Assembly (NCBI GenBank): GCA_029262035.1
Contig: JAJDAE010000353.1
Location: 1 to 47,749, forward strand
Origin: Candidatus Zhuqueibacterota bacterium
GTDB taxonomy: Bacteria; Zhuqueibacterota; Zhuqueibacteria; Oceanimicrobiales; Oceanimicrobiaceae
Direction of reading: 5' to 3'
Length of the DNA stretch: 47,749 bases
Each line of letters opens with the position of its first letter. Position 1 is the stretch's first letter. Of the stretch, positions 7,772 through 16,969 are shown piece after piece. The notes under the pieces are model-generated. The model made no database searches and was not told the DNA's origin. It was given only the letters and a program-made list of their open reading frames with translations. The position numbers and the translations under genes are program-made.

Positions 7772-8980
7772 TTATCTGTTACCACCAGCCATTTTAATTG
7801 CTTCCGGCGATTTGTATAGTAAATACATTGATACTCCACCTACGATAGGTCCAAGCCCTAAAATTGCAAAGGCAATACCCCAACCTGCAAAAGTTTTTAT
7901 AATCGGAATGATATGAATCGACAGAATTGTAATTAAAAAACCGACACTGGTTTGCATGGTTAAAGCCGTACCCATATATTCAGGCTCACAGAGTTCTGAA
8001 ACCGCAGCAGAGAATTGAGCAGAATCAGCAACCACTACAAATCCCCAAAATAAACAAACTCCAAAAAGCAAAAGTGGATTTGAGTTCATAAGAAATCCAA
8101 TACCAAAACAGCATAATCCACTAAAAAATAAACTTGTAATTGTAGATTTACTCCGTCCTATTTTATCTGCCCAAAAGCCATAAACAACACATCCTACTGC
8201 ACCGATGGCAATAATGAGAAAAGCCATAGTACCCGACGAAAGATAAAAAGGCTCATTATTTCTGCCCAATGCTTCAATTAAAAAAATCGGTATCCATGTC
8301 CACATGGCGTATAATTCCCACATGTGCCCAAAATACCCAAAATATGCCAAACGTGTCGGCCGGTATTTCATGACTGTATATGCGTACTTGAAGTTAAATT
8401 TCGAAGCCGGTAAATGATATGGTCCATCTTTTACAAACAGGAATATTATAATAGAGGCAAGCCCGGACAAGCTTGAGCTGGAAATAATTGTCAATTGCCA
8501 ATCCTGCCGCAGTAAATCGCCAAGCCAGTGCGGCATCGCCGAACCAATGGCAATGGCACCAACAAAAATGCCGATGGCAGCGCCTCTTCGGTCTTTAAAC
8601 CAACTGGTAATCACTTTCATACAAAGTGGATAAACACCCGCCAATCCAAAACCGGTTAGAAATCTAAGGACCAGACCGGCAACAAAATTCTCTCCCAAAT
8701 AGATATAGAGCAGATTAACAATCGCAGTCAAAACCGAAGCCATAGCTATAACGATACGGGGATTGAAAACATCGGCAAGATTTGTCATCGCTATAAATAA
8801 AGTGCCTGCTACAAAACCAAGCTGAAGGGCAATCACAAGTGCCGATATTTCGCTATTATTCAATCCAAACTGAACACTTAATGCCGGGGCAACAGCTGAA
8901 ACGCTAAACCAGGTTGTCATCGCAAAAAGCCCGGCAATACTTATAAGCGCAAGCATTTTCCACTGTGACGCCATATTCAT
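7772..8980 (-). CDS. Major facilitator superfamily transporter
   Basis: 402 residues, almost entirely hydrophobic with about 12 predicted membrane helices. The MFS loop 2-3 region (NLADVFNPRIV) and the helix 4-5 segment GFGLAGVYPLCMKVITSWFKDRRGAAIG are recognisable. The second half repeats the pattern (YGFWADKIGRSKSTI is the matching cytoplasmic loop, A-D-x-x-G-R). The overall look is of the anion or nitrate/cyanate-type MFS branches, but the substrate is unassigned. It lies upstream of and close to the HAD hydrolase gene. Confidence 0.9.
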   Translation of the reverse strand: MNMASQWKMLALISIAGLFAMTTWFSVSAVAPALSVQFGLNNSEISALVIALQLGFVAGTLFIAMTNLADVFNPRIVIAMASVLTAIVNLLYIYLGENFVAGLVLRFLTGFGLAGVYPLCMKVITSWFKDRRGAAIGIFVGAIAIGSAMPHWLGDLLRQDWQLTIISSSSLSGLASIIIFLFVKDGPYHLPASKFNFKYAYTVMKYRPTRLAYFGYFGHMWELYAMWTWIPIFLIEALGRNNEPFYLSSGTMAFLIIAIGAVGCVVYGFWADKIGRSKSTITSLFFSGLCCFGIGFLMNSNPLLLFGVCLFWGFVVVADSAQFSAAVSELCEPEYMGTALTMQTSVGFLITILSIHIIPIIKTFAGWGIAFAILGLGPIVGGVSMYLLYKSPEAIKMAGGNR

Positions 8981-9079
8981 ACCTAATACTGAATCTATTT
9001 AAAATTACAGCTTTGGGAAGGTCTATTGAGAAGTTTGACTATGAAAGTGAAAATAGTAAGAAATGAAAATGTCTTTTTC

Positions 9080-9424
9080 TTAGAGTCCTTTTAAAGCTCC
9101 TTCTTCCGTTCCAAAGTGCGCCATATACTTCGTAATACCAACCATATCGAATATCTTTTGAAAGTGTTCTGTTAAACCAAATCCACGCAAACTTTGTTCG
9201 CGCTCTCTACATTTAGTAAGAATACTGATAATTACCGCCATGCCGGCACTATTAATGTAAGAAACATTGCTAAAATTAATGACAATTATCTTCAGGCCTT
9301 CAGAAGAGAGAGTTTCATATACCTGTTCTATTACATCTTCGGAAAAACTTGTTATTTCACCACTTACATCGAGTATGCCTGTTATGTCTACAATCCTGGA
9401 ACCAACTTCTGTATTATTCTGCAT
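9080..9424 (-). CDS. STAS-domain protein (anti-sigma factor antagonist-like)
   Basis: 114 residues, a single STAS domain. The phosphorylation-loop equivalent reads VSYINSAGMAVI (N58-S59-A60-G61), so the conserved Asp before the phospho-Ser is Asn here. Such proteins bind an anti-sigma kinase or another partner depending on Ser phosphorylation. The gene overlaps the glycosyltransferase gene by 11 bases and is the last of a long minus-strand run. The closest RsbW-like kinase in the window is at 28761-29207, which is the only visible candidate partner. Confidence 0.88.
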   Translation of the reverse strand: MQNNTEVGSRIVDITGILDVSGEITSFSEDVIEQVYETLSSEGLKIIVINFSNVSYINSAGMAVIISILTKCREREQSLRGFGLTEHFQKIFDMVGITKYMAHFGTEEGALKGL

Positions 9425-10340
9425 TTCCTGCCTCTAAGTTACGCTTCGAAAATAAAGTCTTTGCCATATACAATAATACTCTTATAAAAGCGACTCCCCA
9501 TAAAATAATAGCAAAAATGTGATTTACAAGGATAAAGTGCGGTCTGTATTTTTTTAAATACCGGATGAAGGATTTATGCGAACTTATTATCATTTTCACG
9601 CGGTTGCGATAAATGCTTACACCTTTTTTATGATCTACTTTGGAGGTTGGTTCAAAAATAATTTTGTAACCCTGTTGACTCACACGTGCGCACCAATCCA
9701 CATCGCTAAAAAACATCGGAAAACCTTCATCCCACAAACCAACTTTTTTCAGTATTTTATTTGAAAAAAGAAGGCATGCGCCTTGCGGTTGGTCAACTTC
9801 GCGTCTTTCATCGTGGGAAAAATCCCCCATCTTCCAATGATTAAACCGGGGACTATTGGGAAATAAATAACTCAAGCCTGACATTTGAAAAACCAAATCG
9901 CGGTAACGAGGAAACCGGCGGCACGACTGCTGAATGGTACCCTCCGGGTTGAGTAATTGTGGCGCCGCTGCACCTACTTCTGAATTTTCACTGATTACAG
10001 AAAATAATTTGACAAGACTACCCTCTCTCAAAAAAGCATCAGGGTTAAGCACCAGAACGTAACTGCCTTCACACTTTGTGAGTCCTTGATTTAGGCCAGC
10101 GGTAAAACCAACATTTATTTCATTCGCAGCAATAACCATTTGATACCGGTCATTGCTATTTTTAGTTTTGAAATTTTTTGCAATTTCAACTGTGTTGTCG
10201 GAAGACGCATTATCAATTATATGAATTTGAAAAGTGTGAAATTTTTTATTAGAAAGTAAACAACGAAGGCAGGGCTCAATCTCGTTTTCATTGTTGTAGG
10301 TAACGATTACAACAGAAACATCAGGGGTTCTAGGCGACAC
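9414..10340 (-). CDS. GT2-family glycosyltransferase (rhamnosyltransferase-like)
   Basis: 308 residues. The GT-A fold start is PDVSVVIVTYNNENEI, with IDNASSDNT and the metal-binding motif region LVLNPDAFL (NPD in place of DxD). DEGFPMFFSDVDWCAR is the acceptor-side signature common in the rhamnosyltransferase-like branch. A hydrophobic segment near the C-terminus (ILVNHIFAIILWGVAFIRVL) suggests membrane association. It probably adds a sugar to a surface polysaccharide or lipid-linked glycan. The start is GTG, inside the last codons of the peptidase gene (11-base overlap), so it depends on translational coupling. Confidence 0.9.
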   Translation of the reverse strand: MSPRTPDVSVVIVTYNNENEIEPCLRCLLSNKKFHTFQIHIIDNASSDNTVEIAKNFKTKNSNDRYQMVIAANEINVGFTAGLNQGLTKCEGSYVLVLNPDAFLREGSLVKLFSVISENSEVGAAAPQLLNPEGTIQQSCRRFPRYRDLVFQMSGLSYLFPNSPRFNHWKMGDFSHDERREVDQPQGACLLFSNKILKKVGLWDEGFPMFFSDVDWCARVSQQGYKIIFEPTSKVDHKKGVSIYRNRVKMIISSHKSFIRYLKKYRPHFILVNHIFAIILWGVAFIRVLLYMAKTLFSKRNLEAGNAE

Positions 10341-11400
10341 AAACCGTCTCTCTGGAAATCGGTGTTAAATTTTCAACACCCGTTTCTGTGATTAGAAAAT
10401 CGTCTTCGATACGCACACCGCCCAAATTCGGGATATAAACACCTGGTTCCATTGTAATCACATTACCAGCCTGCAATAAGTCTGTACTTCTCTCTCCTAC
10501 TCGTGGCAGCTCGTGAACATCCAACCCAATGCCATGACCCAGCGAATGCTTAAAATATTTCCCATAGCCATTATCATTAAGAAAACTTCTGGCGGCCATG
10601 TCCAACGCTTTAGCAGACAGACCAGGTTTGGCAACAAGTTCGGCCGATTTTAAAGACATTGTCACCATTTCAATCATTTCTTTTTGTTTTGAATTTGGTT
10701 CTCCAATCATCACAGTTCTGGTAAAATCAGCGATGTAGCCGTTCACAGTGGCCCCAAAATCAATAATTACCAAGTCACCTTTTTCAAGCTTTTTTGGTGA
10801 AGAAATTCCATGTGGCAAAGCTGACCGCCAACCGCTTGCAACAATTGGCTCAAATGGATCGCGCTCGCTACCGTCTTTCATGCACTGATAGGAAATTTCA
10901 GCGGAGACATCTAATTCGCTAAGACCCTGCTTGACAAGCATCACAACGTTCTCGAAAACTGACTGAACAATTTTTGCCGCTTCACGGATGTTTGAAATTT
11001 CGTCTTCATCCTTTATGCTGGCGATATTTTCTACAATTCGTTCAGAAGCCATTAGTTTTACTTTTGGCAGCAATTTTTTAAGCTTATGATATTCATTAAG
11101 CCGCAAATGTGTTGCTTCGACGCCAAGCTTAAGACCAGGTCGAATTTCTGTTATTTTTTTTAATTCAGAAAATAAATCTGTGCGGGCAATTACAATTTCT
11201 GCGTTTGAAACTTCAAGGGGTGCTTGATCGGCATAGCGTCTATCTGTAATTAAAATACAAAGGTCGGATGCAATTAAGGCGATCGCATTCGACCCGGTAA
11301 AATTAAATAAATATCTAATGTTGGTTTGTGAAGAAATCAGAATTGCGTCTAAACCAAATTGAGCGACTCGCTCACGTACGCGTTCAATTCTCTCAATCAT
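10330..11400 (-). CDS. Xaa-Pro aminopeptidase/dipeptidase (M24B)
   Basis: 356 residues: a creatinase-like N-terminal domain (1-125) and a pita-bread catalytic domain. Metal ligands are seen as two Asp in VIIDFGATVNGYIADFTRT, His in HGIGLDVHE, Glu in TMEPGVY and Glu in VRIEDD. The length is that of short PepQ/PepP-like enzymes. It removes N-terminal residues before proline in the cytoplasm. The ATG overlaps the end of the TPR gene by eight bases, and its own end overlaps the glycosyltransferase gene. Confidence 0.94.
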   Translation of the reverse strand: MIERIERVRERVAQFGLDAILISSQTNIRYLFNFTGSNAIALIASDLCILITDRRYADQAPLEVSNAEIVIARTDLFSELKKITEIRPGLKLGVEATHLRLNEYHKLKKLLPKVKLMASERIVENIASIKDEDEISNIREAAKIVQSVFENVVMLVKQGLSELDVSAEISYQCMKDGSERDPFEPIVASGWRSALPHGISSPKKLEKGDLVIIDFGATVNGYIADFTRTVMIGEPNSKQKEMIEMVTMSLKSAELVAKPGLSAKALDMAARSFLNDNGYGKYFKHSLGHGIGLDVHELPRVGERSTDLLQAGNVITMEPGVYIPNLGGVRIEDDFLITETGVENLTPISRETVCVA

Positions 11401-12931
11401 CTCCAGCGTCTTCTAATTTCTTTTTTAGATCCTGAATTTTATTGTTGTAGGATTCATTATCAGGATGTTTTTTTAGAAGTCCTGTAAAAACATCGATGGC
11501 TTTCGTGTACTGCCCCTGGGCTGCATAAATCTCGCCCAAAGTTGGGGTAACTATTTTATCACTTTTACTTTTAGCTGTGGAGGGTGATGGCTTCAGAGGT
11601 TCATCATCTGACTCAATATCATCATCCTTGCTAAGCTCCTGTGGCGCAGGGTTTGACGGCGGTGGCGTAAATTCAGGCGCTGGCGGTGCTTTCGGCTCGG
11701 GTTTTGGTGATTGAGAAAAATCATAATCATCTTGAGTAGGCTTAGAAAAATCTGGAAAATCATCTTTTTCCGGCTCCTGCTGCTTTTCAGTTTCTTGAGT
11801 ATTTTGCGGGTCCTTATCCAATTCCTGAAAGCCTTGCATAAAACTATCGGCCTCGCTATCTAAAGCTGATTTTGCCTGCTCTTTAGAGACTTGTCGCTCT
11901 GTAGCAGGTTTTTCATCAACACCATCTTCCTTAAAAATATCTTCAAGAATATATGAAAACTCTTCAGCCTCTTTTTCTCCTAACTCGCCCTCATCGACTT
12001 CTGTAATTTTTTTAGAGGAATCATGCTCTGGCGTAATAGGCGTCTCAGTTGCGTCAATTTCAGGTTCTGACTCAATTTCCGGTGAAACTTCATCACCAAA
12101 AACCAAATCCTCTTCTTCCTCGGTTATAGACATGGGGCTAATTGCTGCAAGGTCTAAATCGTTTTTTAAGATATCCTCTTGCTTTTCATCCACATTAAAT
12201 GGCTCTGGTTCCTCCATCGGTTCAGGTGATGGTGTAAAAACAGGTTCTTCTTTAAACGGATTCAATTCTATTTCTGTTGAATCCGGAGCCTCTTCCATTT
12301 GAGACGAACCCAAACTGTCTGGTTCCGTAGGTTCTTCAGTAAATACCGTTTCTTCCAGAGCGTCTGATTTTGGGGATAATTCAGTCTCGGCTGGAAAGTC
12401 TGACTTTTCCGACCAGTCGGAACCTTGCGCCCATTCATCCTCCTGCTCATCCAGGCTTTTAGGAGGAGGTTCAGCATTTTCAGATGAAGCCAACGAAAAC
12501 TCCGATAGATCTTTTGTTGAATCATGCTCTTCGGTTTTTTCAAGCGCTTCTGTCACAACATCTTTGGCAATATCATCAAGGGGATCGAACTGCATAATTT
12601 TTTTGTAGCTCAATTGGTAGGTGTTTTCCCAACCGATTTCACGCATCAGGTCGCCATATAACTTATGAGCCCTTAGGTATTTAGGATCGAATAAAAGCAC
12701 CCGCTTAAATTCTTTTTCAGCTTGTTCGAATAAACTATTCGCCATATACCCTTTTGCCAAAACAAAATGACCTGTGGCGTAATATGGGTGTTTTTTGATT
12801 CCATTCTCGCATAATTGAATTGCATCTTCTACACGTTTCGCATCCAAATATGCATCGGCCAGCCTGGCAAACATCAGTGAATCGGGATGATCTTGAATAT
12901 AGTTTTCTAAAAAATTAACATCCATAATCAT
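11393..12931 (-). CDS. TPR protein with long acidic, proline-rich linker
   Basis: 512 residues with no signal peptide. Residues 1-125 form about three TPR units (DSLMFARLADAYLDAKRVED, YYATGHFVLAKGYM). Residues 130-445 are strongly acidic and rich in Glu, Asp, Ser and Pro, so likely disordered. A final TPR unit lies at the C-terminus (TLGEIYAAQGQYTKAIDVFT). The layout of an acidic linker followed by a terminal TPR recalls FimV-like hub proteins, but there is no LysM or membrane segment. An ATG six bases downstream (12925) fits the AGGA sequence better and may be the true start. The function is not known; a scaffold role is inferred. Confidence 0.82.
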   Translation of the reverse strand: MIMDVNFLENYIQDHPDSLMFARLADAYLDAKRVEDAIQLCENGIKKHPYYATGHFVLAKGYMANSLFEQAEKEFKRVLLFDPKYLRAHKLYGDLMREIGWENTYQLSYKKIMQFDPLDDIAKDVVTEALEKTEEHDSTKDLSEFSLASSENAEPPPKSLDEQEDEWAQGSDWSEKSDFPAETELSPKSDALEETVFTEEPTEPDSLGSSQMEEAPDSTEIELNPFKEEPVFTPSPEPMEEPEPFNVDEKQEDILKNDLDLAAISPMSITEEEEDLVFGDEVSPEIESEPEIDATETPITPEHDSSKKITEVDEGELGEKEAEEFSYILEDIFKEDGVDEKPATERQVSKEQAKSALDSEADSFMQGFQELDKDPQNTQETEKQQEPEKDDFPDFSKPTQDDYDFSQSPKPEPKAPPAPEFTPPPSNPAPQELSKDDDIESDDEPLKPSPSTAKSKSDKIVTPTLGEIYAAQGQYTKAIDVFTGLLKKHPDNESYNNKIQDLKKKLEDAGDD

Positions 12932-12999
12932 ATAATCCTAGTCTTAACGACAATTACTTCTAAAGTAAAGAAAACAAAAGACATAACGCAACAACTTTT

Positions 13000-13530
13000 T
13001 TACCAACCGGAAACACTTTTATTTAATATTTCACCTGCGATTTTTGTGACAGCCTCATCAATGGCCGCCTCACGAGTTGAATTTTCATTATCTGAACCGT
13101 CGGGATTAAACGTTCCCCATTGAGAAAGAACCTCTTCCCAAATCACTTTTCGTTTTTTTAAGTCCTGGTATTTAACGGAAACAGAAATTGTTATTTTAAT
13201 ATCCTGAACTGTTTCATCCCGGCTAAACGCTCCTGCCTGGTCATCAACCCGTACAATTTTCCCCTCAAGTAAGGAATCAGCATTTCTTCTGTCATCGATT
13301 TTTAGTGTGTTATCTTTCGTAAACTCATCAATAACTATATCCGTTAATTTTTCACGTATTCCGAATTCGGATGTCTGATCCTGGAAAATGGGGATGGCTA
13401 TGGATTTAATACCAGAGCCGCCGGAACTTGAGAATGAGTAAACACCACAACCCGAAACCAGAGCTATAGCTAAAAGTACAAAAAAACTCAAAAAGTAAAA
13501 ATTGCGTCTTTTATTAAAATGGTAAATCAT
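13000..13530 (-). CDS. LptE-like (LptE/RlpB family) outer-membrane lipoprotein
   Basis: 176 residues. A lipoprotein signal with lipobox LVSGC (Cys28) follows a basic start. The body has the LptE pattern: CGVYSFSS, then [28 protein letters not shown] and an element of the form [10 protein letters not shown]. LptE plugs the LptD barrel and helps to place LPS in the outer membrane. The gene overlaps the end of the sigma-54 regulator gene by 17 bases. lptD is not in the window. Family assignment rests on my reading of the pattern; sequence conservation in this family is low. Confidence 0.82.
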   Translation of the reverse strand: MIYHFNKRRNFYFLSFFVLLAIALVSGCGVYSFSSSGGSGIKSIAIPIFQDQTSEFGIREKLTDIVIDEFTKDNTLKIDDRRNADSLLEGKIVRVDDQAGAFSRDETVQDIKITISVSVKYQDLKKRKVIWEEVLSQWGTFNPDGSDNENSTREAAIDEAVTKIAGEILNKSVSGW

Positions 13531-14677
13531 ACTCTTTTATCTTACGATATAGTGTACGTTCGCTTATCCCAAGTTTTTTAGCAGCTTTCCTTTTGCTGCC
13601 ATTATTATTTTCAAGTGCCTGATTAATCATACGCCTTTCCACATCAATCAACTTCATACCTTCCAGGTCAACCAATTCTTCTTCCAAATTATCCACCATC
13701 ATTCTTTTATCTTCTTCATGAAAGACTTCAGAAAAAACAGGCAGGGATTTAGTTGCGCCGGATGGGCGGTAGACAGTCTGATAAATATCTTCACGCAGTT
13801 TACCGATTTCCGATTTCAAATCGATAAGCGCCCGATATATAAATTCACGTTCAACCTGGTCAGACGAGCGATTTGTCGGAACAGGTAAATTTCTATCAGC
13901 TGAATGCGGTGGTTTAATATAATTAGACAACGTAAATTCGTCGATTACACGGCCTTTCTCAAGCACGATCATGCTTTCAACTGTATTTTTCAGTTCACGT
14001 ACATTACCACGCCAGTTATGATTGACAAGAATATTCATCGCAGTTTCAGAAAATCCACCAAACTCAATTCGATTCTCTTTTGCAAACTCGGATTCAATTT
14101 TGTGAATTAAAAGAGGAATATCATCCCTGCGTTCTCGCAAAGGTGGAATTTTTATATGAATCGCATTTAACCTGTAAAATAAGTCTTCTCTAAACTCCTC
14201 ATTGGCAACGGCTCTTTCAAGATCTTTATTTGTGGCAGCAATAACGCGAACATTTACTTTTTGCAGACTTGAACCACCCACGCGCATAAAATCACCATTT
14301 TCGAGAACTCTCAGTAACTTTACTTGCGTAGATAATGGCATTTCGCCAATTTCATCTAAAAAAACAGTGCCATTATGCGCGAGTTCAAAGTAACCTTTGC
14401 GTGCGCCAACCGCCCCGGTGAAAGAGCCTTTTTCATGCCCAAAAAGTTCGGATTCAAGGATACCTTCCGGAATAGCCCCGCAATTGACTACAATCAAAGG
14501 TTTATCCTTACGCACACTTTGTTCATGAATCGCTTTGGCTACGAGCTCTTTACCCGTACCGCTTTCTCCAAAGACTAATACTGAAATATCCGTCGGGGCG
14601 ACCTGATGGATGGTCAACAACATTTGTTGAATTCCATGCGATCGCCCAATTATTCCGAAATTATTTATTTCAGACAT
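13514..14677 (-). CDS. Sigma-54-dependent activator lacking a receiver domain
   Basis: 387 residues, starting directly with the AAA+ domain (residues 8-240): Walker A GESGTGKE, the sigma-54 contact loop as GSFTGA (usual GAFTGA), Walker [10 protein letters not shown], and the arginine-finger region [11 protein letters not shown] variable linker of about 90 residues follows, then a Fis-type helix-turn-helix ([19 protein letters not shown]). With no REC, GAF or PAS domain, its activity is likely set by level or by a partner protein, as for PspF. It lies between an epimerase gene (11-base gap) and the lptE-like gene (17-base overlap), so a link with envelope status is plausible but inferred. Confidence 0.94.
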   Translation of the reverse strand: MSEINNFGIIGRSHGIQQMLLTIHQVAPTDISVLVFGESGTGKELVAKAIHEQSVRKDKPLIVVNCGAIPEGILESELFGHEKGSFTGAVGARKGYFELAHNGTVFLDEIGEMPLSTQVKLLRVLENGDFMRVGGSSLQKVNVRVIAATNKDLERAVANEEFREDLFYRLNAIHIKIPPLRERRDDIPLLIHKIESEFAKENRIEFGGFSETAMNILVNHNWRGNVRELKNTVESMIVLEKGRVIDEFTLSNYIKPPHSADRNLPVPTNRSSDQVEREFIYRALIDLKSEIGKLREDIYQTVYRPSGATKSLPVFSEVFHEEDKRMMVDNLEEELVDLEGMKLIDVERRMINQALENNNGSKRKAAKKLGISERTLYRKIKEYDLPF

Positions 14678-14688
14678 ATTTTGATTTT

Positions 14689-15615
14689 CTATTTGGTTTC
14701 TTTCTCTTTAAAATATTCAACAGTTTGCTTAAGTCCTTCTCTCACTGTAATTTCGGGTTTCCAACCAAGAACAGTTTCAATTTTCTTGGCCGTCAGGCAA
14801 CTTCGTAATTGTTCGCCCATTTTTGCTTCACCGTGCTTTTCTTCAATATTTGCATTCGTGAAAGTATTGATATGCCCGAAGAGTTCATTTACATCAGTTT
14901 CTACACCTGTACCAATATTGAATATGTTACTCGTATCATAGTCCAAAGCCATAACGCTGGCGCGTACCAAATCATGCACAAAAACGTAATCACGGGTTTG
15001 CTTGCCATCGCCGTTTATAACAGGTTTTGCACCATCAAGCATCCGTTCTGTGAAAATAGCAACTACACCCGCCTCGCCGTGTGGATTTTGTCTGGGGCCA
15101 TAAACATTGGCATAGCGTAAAATAATGTGATCCAGACCGTAAACTTGTTTGTAAAAAAAGAGATACTTTTCGCAACACAGTTTTGTTATTCCATATGGCG
15201 AAAGCGGCCAGGTTGGATGTTTTTCATCGGCTGGAAAATATTCTTGCTCACCATAAACAGCACCTCCGGTAGAAGCAAAAATAAATTTCTTTACGTTTGT
15301 CTTTTGGCAATTTTCAAGAAGATTTAGTGTACCCAAAACATTGATACTCGCGTCGAACCGAGGATCGTCCACAGATTTACGTACATCCATTTGTGCAGCG
15401 TGGTGATTTACTACATCAAAATTCTGGGATTTAAAAAGTTCGCTAATTTTATCATCCTGAATATTCAGCTTTACGAATTCGGCTTTGGGATTTAGATTGC
15501 TTTCGCGGCCGGTAGAAAGATCATCCACCACCACAACTTCATGTCCTTTTGCAATATAAGCATCAACAATATGAGAGGCGATAAATCCGGCGCCACCGGT
15601 TACTAAAATTTTCAT
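14689..15615 (-). CDS. NAD-dependent sugar-nucleotide epimerase (UDP-glucose 4-epimerase-like)
   Basis: 308 residues, extended short-chain dehydrogenase fold. NAD is bound by GGAGFIASH near the N-terminus. The catalytic triad region is ASTGGAVYG followed by YGITK (Tyr-x-x-x-Lys). Substrate-side features include [12 protein letters not shown] and VHDLVRA. Likely activity is C4 epimerisation of a UDP-hexose for surface glycans, which suits the glycosyltransferase in the same gene run. Exact substrate is not assigned. Confidence 0.92.
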   Translation of the reverse strand: MKILVTGGAGFIASHIVDAYIAKGHEVVVVDDLSTGRESNLNPKAEFVKLNIQDDKISELFKSQNFDVVNHHAAQMDVRKSVDDPRFDASINVLGTLNLLENCQKTNVKKFIFASTGGAVYGEQEYFPADEKHPTWPLSPYGITKLCCEKYLFFYKQVYGLDHIILRYANVYGPRQNPHGEAGVVAIFTERMLDGAKPVINGDGKQTRDYVFVHDLVRASVMALDYDTSNIFNIGTGVETDVNELFGHINTFTNANIEEKHGEAKMGEQLRSCLTAKKIETVLGWKPEITVREGLKQTVEYFKEKETK

Positions 15616-15657
15616 TTAAGAATCCTTTCTTATTTATAAACATTAAGTTACATAACT

Positions 15658-16938
15658 TTATCGAGCAAGATGCCTCTTAGCTTTAGCACCAATATCTTTT
15701 CGATAATACGCTTTATTAAATGTAATTTTACCTACTGCCGAATAAGCGTTTTCGCGTACCGAGTAATAATCATCAGCAAAGGCGGTTACGCCCAAAACAC
15801 GACCACCATTAGTTACTACATTGCCATTATTACCAAATTTAGTTCCAGCGTGAAAGACTTCTACGCCATCATCAAAACCCTGCTCTAAACCAAAAACTTC
15901 GGTGCCTTTTTCATAATTACCGGGATAACCACCCGCAGCCATTATAACACACATAGCCCATTTTTTGCTTATTTCCCTTTTGTTCTCAATTGGTTTTCCT
16001 TCAGCAATTCGAAGCATTTCATTAAACAAGTCTCCTTCATAGAGTGGCAAAAGAACCTGAGTTTCCGGATCACCCAGACGGCAATTAAATTCAACCACTT
16101 TTGGGCCTTGAGCAGTAATCATTAAACCGGCATAAAGAAATCCGCGATAAGGACGTTTTTCTTTTGCCATAGCACGTACAGTTGGCTCCATTACTTCAGC
16201 ATGAATTTGCTCAAGTAAGGACTTCGTGATAATTGGAGCAGGAGCATATGCCCCCATTCCGCCTGTATTTGGGCCTTTGTCATCATCAAAAATCGCTTTA
16301 TGATCCTGGCTGGGAGAAAAATAAGAAATGTTTTCTCCATCTACCAGTGCGATAATTGACGCCTCTTCTCCAATCATAAACTCTTCAACAATTAATCTAT
16401 CCCCCGCCTCACCAAAGATTTTCTTCAGCATAATATCTTCAATGGCGGTGAGTGCTTCATTTTTATTTTGACAGATGATGCTGCCTTTGCCCGCTGCCAA
16501 CCCGTCGGCTTTAATAACCGTGGGGTAACTTACTTCATTTAAATATTTTACGGCCTCATCATAATTATCAAAAACAATACAGTCAGCTGTTGGAATTTTG
16601 TATTTATCCAAAAGATACTTTGAGAAAACCTTACTTCCTTCAATCTCAGCAGCTTTTTGGGTAGGCCCAAAAATCGCTAAATCATTTTTCTCAAATTCAT
16701 TGACAATACCATTTACCAAAGGTATTTCCGGTCCTACAACCGTCAAACCAATTTTTTCTTTTTTTGCAAATCGAATTAAAGCTTCAGTATCCTCTTGACC
16801 AATATCAAGACACTCAGCTAACGTGCTGATACCCGGATTACCGGGTGCACAGTAAATTTTATCAACCGCCTTGCTCTGACTAATTTTCCAAACTAATGCA
16901 TGTTCGCGACCACCGCCGCCAACCACTAAAACTTTCAT
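15658..16938 (-). CDS. purD: Phosphoribosylamine-glycine ligase
   Basis: About 426 residues, usual PurD length. The start at 16938 gives MKVLVVGGGGREHALVWKI, the family N-terminus, with AAGGA upstream; the frame is open 18 codons further. ATP-grasp features include IKADGLAAGKGS, GEEASI, QDHKAIFDDDKGPNTGGMGAYAP and EFNCRLGDPETQ. The enzyme joins glycine to phosphoribosylamine in de novo purine synthesis. It follows uvrB by 31 bases and precedes the epimerase gene by 42 bases. Confidence 0.97.
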   Translation of the reverse strand: MKVLVVGGGGREHALVWKISQSKAVDKIYCAPGNPGISTLAECLDIGQEDTEALIRFAKKEKIGLTVVGPEIPLVNGIVNEFEKNDLAIFGPTQKAAEIEGSKVFSKYLLDKYKIPTADCIVFDNYDEAVKYLNEVSYPTVIKADGLAAGKGSIICQNKNEALTAIEDIMLKKIFGEAGDRLIVEEFMIGEEASIIALVDGENISYFSPSQDHKAIFDDDKGPNTGGMGAYAPAPIITKSLLEQIHAEVMEPTVRAMAKEKRPYRGFLYAGLMITAQGPKVVEFNCRLGDPETQVLLPLYEGDLFNEMLRIAEGKPIENKREISKKWAMCVIMAAGGYPGNYEKGTEVFGLEQGFDDGVEVFHAGTKFGNNGNVVTNGGRVLGVTAFADDYYSVRENAYSAVGKITFNKAYYRKDIGAKAKRHLAR

Positions 16939-16969
16939 TGTAACCGGATCCTTAAATAACACCACATAG

